Shown piece after piece: positions 11,151 to 21,063 of a stretch of 64,000 bases of DNA. Under the pieces are notes generated by a model, which saw nothing but the letters and a program-made list of their open reading frames with translations, made no database searches and had not been told where the DNA came from. Every line of letters begins with the position of its first letter. Position 1 is the stretch's first letter. The stretch comes from Chamaecrista fasciculata (taxonomy: Eukaryota > Streptophyta > Magnoliopsida > Fabales > Fabaceae). The stretch is from assembly GCA_003254925.1 (NCBI GenBank), contig QANZ01018074.1:37612-101611 (forward strand). The letters are read 5' to 3'. A program made the translations under genes and the position numbers.

Positions 11151-11368
11151 CTCAAGACCATAGCAACTTTGACAATAATCCTGCAAGATACTTTGACAGA
11201 GAGCGAATCTTTATTTTATCATCCATACATACATAGATTATCAATTTCATCTTTGACAGTAATCCTGCAAGATATTTCCATTTCCACCATTTCAAGTATT
11301 TGTCATTCGCCTTCTCATAAACATATGGAAAACTGACAATTTAACTAAATCAACATATAGCATCCTCA

Positions 11369-11370
<2 letters not shown>

Positions 11371-11440
<70 letters not shown>
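11371..11440. repeat. (TAA)n microsatellite
   Basis: About 23 uninterrupted TAA units (70 bp). In reverse it yields a poly-tyrosine open frame, which is an artefact of the repeat. Confidence 0.95.
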
Positions 11441-11441
<1 letters not shown>

Positions 11442-11929
11442 TCTCATAACATACAGCCCATGCTTTGTCCTTCCGGAATCAGCAATTGCAGAGCAACCCC
11501 AGTACATAGTCTCGAGAAAAAGGAAAAAAAAAAGAAATTAATTTTAGCTAGCCAGTCCATGATAGAGATGTGGGGTTATCTTTTTTGAGGTGATTAAAAT
11601 ATCACGTTATTTTATATGATGGAAAGGGGAAGCAGTGTATTGAGGAGATACCTTTTTGCTATGGCTAATTTAATTTAATCCACTTGTTCAAGAAGCTGAT
11701 TCATGGCTTTGTTTGATCAAAACCCGTGAATGATAGATGTGAAACTTGAGATTGATATTTAACAGTAAAACATGTAAATGTCGATGCAGTGAAGTGAAGA
11801 TCTAAAGAGGGAGGATTAAACATGTAATTTCTATATATAGAACAAATCTGATTTGATTTAAAGAGAGAGGATTAAATAGATATAGAAAAAAAAAAAAAAA
11901 CAAATGGTAAAAATAAAAAGGAATAGGCT

Positions 11930-12060
11930 AAATGTTACCTTTCTTGACCTGCAGAAAATGATAAATTATGAAGCAGTTTATGAAGCAATCAAAATATAGA
12001 GAAAAACAAATGCTAAACAATAAAAAGAAGAAAAGAAATGTTACCTTTCTTGACCTCCAA
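11930..12060 (-). repeat. Duplicated splice-donor-like segment
   Basis: The phrase AATGTTACCTTTCTTGACCT occurs at about 11932-11951 and again at about 12038-12057. On the - strand each reads GGTCAAGAAAG followed by GTAACATT, i.e. a repeated exon end plus 5' splice site, and a CTGCAG acceptor-like site lies between. This may be two alternative short exons of the unidentified - strand transcript unit at 10470-12230, or a simple tandem duplication. Confidence 0.35.
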
Positions 12061-12695
12061 AAAATCCAGATTATGAAGAAATAGAAAGATGAATGGTTTG
12101 TGGAATTAGCAAGACTGATGACTATATATAGAATGAGAAACATGGCCATTTTTCCACCAAAAATTCGAATTGAGATGGTCAAAATAACAATTATCAAGAT
12201 CAACCTCCAATACATTTGAAATCTGGTTGGCAATTAATGCACCAGCAATTTCAAAATAAAAAAAAATTGAATCCAGTTACAAAACAACAAAAAATCACCT
12301 CAATAGGGAGAGAGAAAATGGTGATAGAAATAACAAAAGAATGAAGGATATTGGTTAATACTTAGGTTCAATAGAAAGGGAGGAATGAGAAAAGAAGGAT
12401 GCCTATTGGTTGATGATTAGGTTCAGGAGATAAGTGACAAAAAAAAAACGAAGAGCTCGATAGGGGGAGAGAAAGTGGGGAGATAAAGTCATAAGAAGTA
12501 ATATGCCTATTGGCTCAGATTTAGGTTCAGGGAGAGAAAGTCAATAAAAATAAGAATATGATGATTCTATTGGATGAAGAAAGAAAATTTAATGAGCAAA
12601 GTAGTGACAAAAAAAATTTTTAGAACCACATGGCAGCTTCTGGTGGCAAGTTGAGCTGCTATATAGATATCTATATAGATATTGCCGAGCAATAT

Positions 12696-15018
12696 TTGCT
12701 TTAAAGGCAAAACACCCTTTCGTGCCCCTAACGTTTGCAGTGATTTTCAGTTATGCCCCTAACGTTTCATTTTGTTCAGGCGTGCCCTCAATGTGACACT
12801 AACGTCTCAATTATGCCCCCAATTTTGACTCAATGCCCATGTGGCAATTTTTTTTACTGATGTGTCATTTTTTTTGGTCTGACTTGGATACGTGGCATGA
12901 TAACTGGACATTCATATTTTTTTTTCCACCGTGGCATGATGACTGGATTTACATTTTTGAACATAAAAATTGAGTAAACTAGCAAATCAGTCCCTAGATT
13001 TACATTTTTCATTATCTTCATTCATTTTAGTCCCAAATCCTCAAAATAAAGTTGTAAAGTGTCCCAAAACTCTTCCAAACATTTCAATTTAATCCTTAAA
13101 AGTATTAAAAACCTAAAACCTAAACTCTAAACCTTAAAACTATAAACCCTAAACCCTAAACTCTAAAATTCTAAACCCTAAAACTCTAAACCCTAAAAAA
13201 ATCTAATTTGAGCAATTAGGTCTCTCACCCATTCTTATCCCATTATTTTCAATTCCCCCTCTTTTTCATCATCTTCATTCATTTTAGTCCCAAATCCTCA
13301 AAATAAAATTTTAAAGTGTCCCAAAAATCTTCCAAAAATTCCAATTTAGTCCTTAAACCAAGAGTCTTTCAGGGACTAAATTGAAACGCAAGGACTAAAT
13401 TGAAATAAAAAAAATTTAAAAACCCTAAACTCTAAAACCCTAAAACCCCAAATCTTAAACCACAAACTCTAAAACCCCAAACCCCAAACCTTAAAATCCA
13501 AAACCCTAAAATCTAAATCCTAAATCCTAAAACCTAAATTGATTTCACACCCTAATTAAACCCAGATACATTATTCTTTTAAAACCCAGCATCTTCATCT
13601 TCATCTCCATCTCCATCTTCATCTTCATCTTCTACTGGCTACTGCCATCATCATCTCTTCATCTTAATCTCCATCACCACCACCACATGCCGCCATCGTC
13701 ATCTCTTCATCCCCTGCCGCCATCATCATCTCTTCTTCTCCATCTCCATCTCCATCACCACCACCACATGCCGCCATCGTCATCTCCATCTTCCACGGCG
13801 TTTCAAGTTCTCGGCGTTTTCTGAATCAATTTCGTTTCAAATCGTCGTTTCAAGTCTCAAACACATAATAATACCCAGATCAAACCAATTGATTCAACCA
13901 TTTTCCAGTCAATAAAATAATTCTGAATCAATTTCTAATTAGGGAGTGTTTGAGAAAGTACTGTATCTGGGTTAGGGATTCCGTTTAGGGATTCTGCAAA
14001 AAATTAAACTCTTCTGATCAAGTTCATTTTCTAGTCAAAAAATTAATTCTGAATCAATTTCGTTTTGAGATTCATGGAAGGAATTCCGTTTTGAGATCCG
14101 CCCTTTTGAGATTCTGTTCAGATTTTGCAGAAGGTGTCGTCGTTTCTGAACTTGTTGGTGTCGTGAGGGAGGTGGAGATGGCGTAGAAGATGAATATGAA
14201 GATGGTTAATTATGAGAGGGTTAAGAGAGGGCTGGGAAGATGAAGATGAAAATTGATTTTTTTTTTTTTTTGAGAAGATGAACACTTGGAAGGTTGAATG
14301 GAAGATGAAGATGAAGATGAATATTAAAACAAAATAATAGTTTTAGGGTTTTTAATATTTTTAAGGACTAAATAGGAATGTTTGGAAGAGTTTTGGGACA
14401 CTTTAAAATTTTATTTTGAGGATTTGGGACTAAAATGAATGAAGATGATGAAAAGAGGGGGAATTGAGAATAATGGGATAAGAATGGGTGAGGGACCTAA
14501 TTGCTCAAATTAGATTTTTTAGGGTTTAGGGTTTTAGGGTTTAGAATTTTAGAGTTTAGAGTTTAAGGTTTATAGTTTTAAGGTTTAGAGTTTAAGTTTT
14601 AGGGTTTTTAATACTTTTAAAGACTAAATTGAAATGTTTGGAAGAGTTTTGAGACACTTTACAATTTTATTTTGAGGATTTGGGACTAAAATGAATGAAG
14701 ATGATGAAAAATGTAAATCCAAGGACTGATTTGCTAGTTTACTCAATTTTTATGTTCAAAAATGTAAATCCAGTCATCATGCCACGGTGGAAAAAAAAAA
14801 TAGGAATGTCCAGCAATCATGCCACGTATTCAAGTCAGACAAAAAAAATGACACATCAATAAAAAAATTGCCACATGGGCATTGAGTCAAAATTGGGAGC
14901 ATAATTGAAACGTTAGTTTCACATTGAGGGCACGCCTGAACAAAAGGAAACGTTAGGGGTATAACTGAAAATCACTGCAAACATTAGGGGCACGAAAGGA
15001 TGTTTTGCCTTGTTTTAA
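12696..15018. mobile_element. MULE-like element with very long inverted ends and AAACCCTAAA tracts
   Basis: Inverted termini AGGCAAAACA (12705) and TGTTTTGCC (ending 15009), preceded and followed by TTGCTTTAA (12696-12704) and TTGTTTTAA (15010-15018), a 9-bp target duplication with one mismatch. The inverted repeats run for at least 480 bp: 'cgtgcccctaacgtttgcag', 'tcaatgcccatgtggcaa', 'ccgtggcatgatgactgg' and so on all recur in reverse order at the right. The inner part has degenerate AAACCCTAAA-like tracts (13090-13210, 13415-13545, 14515-14610). The core 13560-14330 is a CATCTTC/CCATCACC-rich non-coding stretch with a ~34-bp direct repeat (around 13669 and 13755). No transposase and no recognisable captured gene. 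Confidence 0.8.
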
Positions 15019-15363
15019 ATGATAAGAATACTAGTATTAATTATGTTTAACTGTACTTGAACAAATAGTGAAATTGGCCAAAAAAAAAAAATAGGCATTT
15101 TTGTCTTTTTAGGTTACATATATACTTTACAGCCATTGTGTTTTAATGTTGTTCACAATTATGAAATATGGAGGGGGACCTTAAATATGGTACAAAATAC
15201 AGAAAGTCGGATATTACAGGCAGAGATAGATAGATGTCTGCTAAAAAGACTTGCAAATATGTAATCATATATCTTTCAAGATTCCTCTACAAAATGCTTT
15301 AGTACAATGTACTACTGCCCAGGGACGCGTATTCGTACCAAAATGTGAAGATAATTAATCAAA
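15019..15363. other. Short spacer between MULE-like elements
   Basis: AT-rich; nothing recognised in it. Confidence 0.5.
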
Positions 15364-15737
15364 GAGTAAAATAACTTTTCGGTCCCTGATTTATGCACTC
15401 GCTGACAGATAGGTCCCTGAATTTTACCCATTGTACTAGCCGGTCCCCGAATTTTGCAAACGCTGCACTAATTGGTCTCTCCGTCATATTGACGTTAAAA
15501 AAATGCTGACGTGGCCATAACGTGGCCAATTTACTTCTTTCAAACTCTTTGTTAAATTGTAATTAAGCTATGATATATAAGAGATGGTTGAGACTTCAAG
15601 AAATTCAGGCATGTAGTGTCCATAATTAGTACTGTGTTATATATATATATATATATGTTGTACCCTCCGCAAATCTTTCAACTTCTGTCTTCCCATAATT
15701 GGTACAAGGTGGCACTTGCTAATGAACCGAGACCATC
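15364..15737. mobile_element. Extra unpaired terminus of the ZHD-carrying MULE family
   Basis: 15364-15530 (GAGTAAAATAACTTTTCGGT...) is a second copy of the left terminal repeat found at 15738, in the same orientation. It is followed by about 200 bp of unrelated AT-rich sequence including an (AT)n run (15641-15657). It is either a truncated relative into which the complete element inserted or the product of recombination between family members. Confidence 0.6.
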
Positions 15738-17964
15738 TAAAATAACTTTTCGGTCCCTGATTTTTGTACTTGCTGATAAATAGGTCCCTGAATTTTACCC
15801 ATTGTACTAGCCGGTCCCCAAAATTTACAAACGCCTAACTAATTGGTCCTTTCGTCATATTGGTGTTACAAAAATGCTGACGTAGCCATAACGGACGCTG
15901 ATGTGTCCTGTTATGCGCTGACGTGTCCCGTTATGTTCACGTCAACACCGTTATATTCCAAAAAAAAAAAGCTGTCACGTCATAAAATAGTGACACATCA
16001 GCATTTCCTCATTGCACTTATAGGTCACTGACCCATTTTTATCCCATTATTCTCAATTCCCCCTCTTCTTCATCATCTTCATTCATTTTAGTCCCAAATC
16101 CTCAAAATAAAATTGTAAAGTGTCCCAAAACTCTTTCATACATTCCAATTTAGTCCTTAAAAATATTTAAAACCCTAAAACCCCAAACCTTAAACCCTAA
16201 AAAAAGGTCTGAGTTCAACAATTAGGTCCTTGACCCATTTTTATTCCATTATTCTCAATTCCGCCTCTTTATCATCATCTTCATTCATTTTAGTCCCAAA
16301 TCCTCAAAATAAAATTGTAAAGTGTCCCAAAAAACTCTTTCAAACATTCCAATTTAGTCCTTAAAAATATTAAAAACCTTAAACCTTAAACCCTAAACTC
16401 CTAAAACTTAAAATTTTTTTTAATCTTAATCTTCATCTTCCCAATTTAACATAAATCCCTAATTTTATTTTAATCCCTAAACACCCTAATTTTCTTTTAA
16501 TCATCTTTTTCATCTTCATCAATTAATTTCATCTTCACCCCTAAACCCTAAAAAAATTCATTCCATTTTTTTTAACTCTTTAACTCTTAAATCCAAATAG
16601 ATGAAATATTTCATGCCATCTCTGAACTCCAATTTCGCCAACCCCAGCTCAATCAAGTGCGCTGCTTGCGACTGCCACCGCAATTTCCACTGCCGTGAGC
16701 CGGAGGAGTTGTTTTCGGCGACCCATGTAATCAAGTATCATCCACTCCATCGACACCACCCACCGCTGCCTCTGTCGTTTCAGGCGTCAAATCGGAGCCC
16801 CAATTCAGCTTCCCCGCCGCCGATCTTGTCGTCGTACTACCCCTCGGCGCCACAGATGCTTCTGGCTCTGTTAGCTAGGTTATCGGCTCATCCGGAGAGC
16901 ACGACGGCTCCGGCTCACACTTTGGGGACGCCGAGCTCGAACGCGAGGAAGCGGTTCAGGACCAAGTTCACGCAAGATCAGAAGGATAAGATGTACTAGT
17001 TTGCAAAGAAAGTTGGGTGGAAGATGCAGAAAAGAGACGAGGAATTGGTTCAAGAGTTTTGCCATGAGATTGGGGTAGACCATGGGTTTTGAAGGTTTGG
17101 ATGCACAATAACAAGAACACTTTCGGAAAGAGAGACGACGTTAATGGTGGTGAAGATGAAATTAATTGATGAAGATGAAAAAGATGATTAAAAAAAATTA
17201 GGGGGTTTAGGGATTAAAATAAAATTAGGAATTTATATTAAATTGGGAAGATGAAGATTAAGATTAATTTTTTTTTTTAAGTTTTAGGGGTTTAGGGTTT
17301 AGGGTTTAAGGTTTTTAATATTTTTAAGGACTAAATTGGAATGTTTGAAAGAGTTTTTGGGACACTTTACAATTTTATTTTTGAGGATTTGGGACTAAAA
17401 TGAATGAAGATGATGAAAAAGAGGGGGAATTGAGAATAATGGAATAAAAATAGGTCAAGGACCTAATTGTTGAACTCAAACTTTTTTTTTAGGGTTTAAG
17501 GTTTGGGGTTTTAGGGTTTTAAATATTTTTAAGGACTAAATTTGAATGTTTGAAAGAGTTTTGGGACACTTTACAATTTTATTTTGAGGATTTGGGACTA
17601 AAATAAATGAAGATGATGAAGAAGAGGGAGAATTGAGAATAATGGGTAAAAATGGGTCAGTGACCTATAAGTGCAATGAGGAAATGCTTATGTGTCATTA
17701 TTTTATGACGTGACAGCTTTTTTTTTTATTTATTTTTTTGGAATATAACGGTGCTGACGTGACGATAACGGGACACGTCAGTGCATAACGGGACTCATCA
17801 GCGTCTGTTATGGCCACGTCAGCATTTTTGTAACCCCAATATGTCGGAGGGACCAATTAGTTAGGCGTTTGCAAATTTCGAGGACCAGCTAGTACAATGG
17901 GTAAAATTCAGGGACCTATCTGTCAGCGAGTGCAAAAATCAGGGACCGGGAAGTTATTTTACTC
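15738..17964. mobile_element. Pack-MULE-like element carrying a ZF-HD gene fragment
   Basis: Terminal inverted repeats of about 850 bp: left 15738-16590, right about 17130-17964. Reading the right end in reverse reproduces 'ttttcggtccctgattt'-like, 'acccattgtactagc', 'caaacgcctaactaattggt', 'gctgtcacgtcataaaata' and the 'cattcattttagtcccaaat' module. No matching target duplication is found at either candidate left end. The interior (16601-17165) is plant-gene-derived. No transposase. Confidence 0.75.
16601..17168 (+). pseudogene. Captured zinc-finger homeodomain (ZHD) transcription factor fragment
   Basis: An ORF 16601-16999 encodes part of the ZF-HD dimerisation zinc finger ([27 protein letters not shown]), a proline/serine-rich linker ([16 protein letters not shown]), and the start of the homeodomain ([16 protein letters not shown]). 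A stop (TAG, 16997-16999) interrupts it. The homeodomain continues in frame after the stop (FAKKVGWKMQKRDEELVQEF) and after a frameshift near 17088 as VLKVWMHNNKNTFGK, the third helix, with a tail to a stop at about 17167. The first half of the zinc finger is missing. ZHD proteins are plant-specific transcription factors; this copy is broken and lies between MULE inverted repeats, so it is a captured fragment rather than a gene. Confidence 0.85.
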
Positions 17965-17974
17965 TACAAGTATT

Positions 17975-18375
17975 GTTTCAAATTTTACAATTAGGCCAAA
18001 GCACAGTTTTGTCTTCAACTTCACATCCATTTGCAATTCCATCCCTAAAATCTATTTACTATTAATTTTGTCTCTAAATTTTTATATTTTGATCGATTAT
18101 ATTTTATTTGTTGTCAATTTTCATTCAATAAATTAATAACAAACTATACTATGATTTTCAATCTTAGTTAAGATTTGAATTTTTTCATAACAATTTTAAA
18201 TTATATTATCATTAATCACTCATATGAAGTTTGTTGTTAATTTCTTGGATGAAATAAAAGTAAATGATAAAATCAATGAAAATGTGAAATTTTAAGAGCA
18301 TAATTAGAGGAAATAAATTTTGATGGACGAAATTGAAAATTAATATAAAATTTTGGGACAAAAAAATTGCTTTTT
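17975..18375. mobile_element. Fold-back MITE, copy 1 of four
   Basis: Starts 'gccaaagcacagttttgtc' and closes with 'gggacaaaaaaattgc', so the ends are inversely related. The left half has 'aattttgtctctaaattttt' and 'attttgatcgat', which recur in copies near 28290, 39355 and 50556. Non-coding. Confidence 0.55.
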
Positions 18376-18834
18376 CCTTAGAATTATAAATAATACTTAG
18401 GCTAGCTAGAGACTTCACGACAGTCAATTTGATTTGAAACTGCGAAATTAATAGTAAAAGAAATCCAAATAATTAAACCCATCTAGAAATCAAGAGTGAT
18501 AATCAGTATATATGTAAGGCAGGGTGTCTATTTCCATTTTGTTTTTAAGAAAAATAGAAAACAGTTGTAGCTTTAGGGAAATTAAATTAAACCTTAAATA
18601 TTAAATGGTGAGTTTATTTAGTATGGTTGAGCATGATTCAAGCCACTATTTAGGACTTGAGTTCCAATGATAAGCATGCGGAGTAGATATTTTCTACTAT
18701 CTAATTTGACGTGTAGCTCTTTCTTTCTTTCTTTCTTTCTCAAAGCCAAATGTGATAGGAAAAGATGAACTTAATAATTGGACCTTCATTTCATTGTGCA
18801 CCTTGAAAAACTCTAATTAACAACACCATAAAAA

Positions 18835-18865
<31 letters not shown>

Positions 18866-20738
18866 TGCGACATACATATATATCACTAATACGTATAAAA
18901 ACGTGTTTAAAACTAAACAAATTTCAAGTTTAGATGAAGACTTATGTATGAAAGCAGCAAGCTAGCAGGGTCGACATAGAATTCAAAGGAAAAGCTGGCT
19001 TGATTAATTGTTAATATGAACGTACATGCATCTTAATTATATACAAAAAAAAAGGGCTTTAATTTCTCGATCTCTCAGATTTTTCTGATCCTGCTCTTAA
19101 ATCCTAGCTCACTTTTTGGTATCTATATATATACAACATTCATGGGCAAGTCGATATATACATGCATGATGTATCTCTCTCGATCATTATTCTCATTAAG
19201 TCAGAATTATCATGTTTTGTATCCTTAATTAAGGGTTAACTCAACTATCGTATCAGGACCCATCCACCAGCAAAAAAGCAGTGTAAATTAAACAAGAATT
19301 AAACAATTAACCCTAAAACCCAGAAACGAAATATATGATTTGCAGTACTGTTTCTGAGAAAAACCGGAAACTAACCCCATTGATTATATATAATTATAAA
19401 TAAAATCGCAATAAATAAGATTAAATTGAAACATGAATATAATAACTTGAGCAGAAAATAATATTAAGGTTGGAAAAATGAAATATATAAAAAGGAGCTA
19501 GATAGAGGAGTTGAAGGAGCGAATACCGGTAAAGCTAATTAAATTGGTAGTAAGAGAACAATAATATAGAAATATATATATATATATATATTAGAGAAAT
19601 ATAACAAGAGAGTACAATAATGATATGAAATAGAATAAATATACTTAATTAATAATTAACTTATCTAGAGAGAGAGAGAGAGAGAAGGAAATATAAAAGA
19701 AAATGGAAAAGGAAGGATCGGACCGAGAAGGCTTGATTCCCCGAGAAAATGAGTGTGATGATGGGATCAAATATATATATCATCGATCTGAGAAGATAGA
19801 GAGATAGATATATATAGATCCTCGAATGGAGTCCTCATCATATGACTCACTCATACTCATATATAGCTAGCTAGCCACTATATATGTATGGGAGCAAGAT
19901 GATGGATGATGATAAAGCAGGAAGCTAATTAAGAGAGGGTAATGATGATGAGGGAGATAGTGGAAGAGATGAAGAGATGATTGGTGTTTGGGGATAATGG
20001 CGTTGAAAGCAGGAGGAAAAATCCAACCTACTACTTCCTCCCATCATCATTTTTCTCTCTCTCTCTCTTTCTCTCTCTCAAAGAGAGAGAGAGATAGACA
20101 GAAGAAAGAGACACTTTCATCGATATATATTTCTTTTCTTATCATCATCATCATAGCATGCATATGCATATGCATATGCCTTTCTTTCTTTCTCTCTCTT
20201 TGATTTCTTGTGGGAATAAGAGAATATGAATTATCACCAAAACCGCCCTCTCAACTTTTCCATGCCTTCCACCCCTTGTTCCCCCATCTAAAGGAAAACA
20301 TCATCCACGTACTTCTCATTTTTATCATCATTATTATTTCACTTTTTTACCAAAAAATTAGCAAAATACAAATATATAATACTTTTTTTTTTATATATAT
20401 GGCTCGTTAATTAAAAAATATAAATAAAATTTATGGTTACCAAAATTCTATGATAAATATATGTAATGAAATTTCCATGACTGCTTTTCAAATATAAATT
20501 CTTCATCGTCATCATGATCACATGCTTCAATAATGGGTCCGGTAGCCAGGTTATCCTTGTAATGTAAACTGCATTTTAATTACGTTAAAATTTCATGTTG
20601 GTTCTTAATATTTGTGGCGAATTATGCTTTACTCCCTAATATATATATATATATATATATATTATTATTTTAGTCTCTTAAATTTCTCACATATTCCACC
20701 ATTGGTAATTATATGGTTTCCATCATGTTATCCGTTAA
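18376..20738. other. AT-rich intergenic tract with many microsatellites
   Basis: Holds (TTTC)n at 18718-18740, (TG)n/(TA)n at 18837-18866, (TA)n near 19571-19591, (GA)n at 19666-19686, CT/GA runs at 20055-20095, (CATATG)n near 20157-20180 and (TA)n at 20639-20661. No coding exon was recognised on either strand. 19700-20000 is purine-rich and partly self-complementary (see the finding on 19718-19742). Confidence 0.55.
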
Positions 20739-21063
20739 AAACAATTTTAGTAAAAGTATCGTCGATACCTTCAAAGTATGTGGTCATTTTAAGTTGTACT
20801 CCCAAAATATATGGTCAGTTTCAGTTATACCTCCAAAATTTTTTTGGTTAACTATACCCTCAATATTTTATATTTGAATCAATTATACCCCTAAATATCT
20901 CCCAATTTGGAAGTACAATTGACACAGAAAAGAAAATTTTAGAGATATAACTAAAACTGACATCATACTTTGGGGATACAATTGATCAAAATAAAACTTT
21001 AGGGGTACATGAAAATGACTACATACTTTAGAGGTATCAAGAATACTTTTGCTAAACAATTTT
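20739..21063. mobile_element. MULE-type MITE with 10-bp target duplication
   Basis: Element 20749-21053 (305 bp) has inverted ends AGTAAAAGTAT / ATACTTTTGCT that extend inward (left 'gataccttcaaagtatgtggtcatttt', right in reverse 'gatacctctaaagtatgtagtcatttt'). It is flanked by AAACAATTTT at 20739-20748 and 21054-21063. A 9-10 bp duplication with long inverted repeats fits the Mutator superfamily. Non-coding. Confidence 0.85.

Noticed and set aside
11292..11507. ORF with a long poly-tyrosine run
   Set aside because: Produced by the (TAA)n microsatellite read in reverse.
13090..13545. Interstitial telomere array
   Set aside because: The AAACCCTAAA units are degenerate, short, and mirrored inside a MULE's inverted repeats, so they belong to the element rather than to a chromosome-end fusion.
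20090..20115. miR156-like sequence (GACAGAAGAAAGAGACAC)
   Set aside because: Only about 15 of 20 bases match miR156, in a GA-rich low-complexity tract with no star strand.
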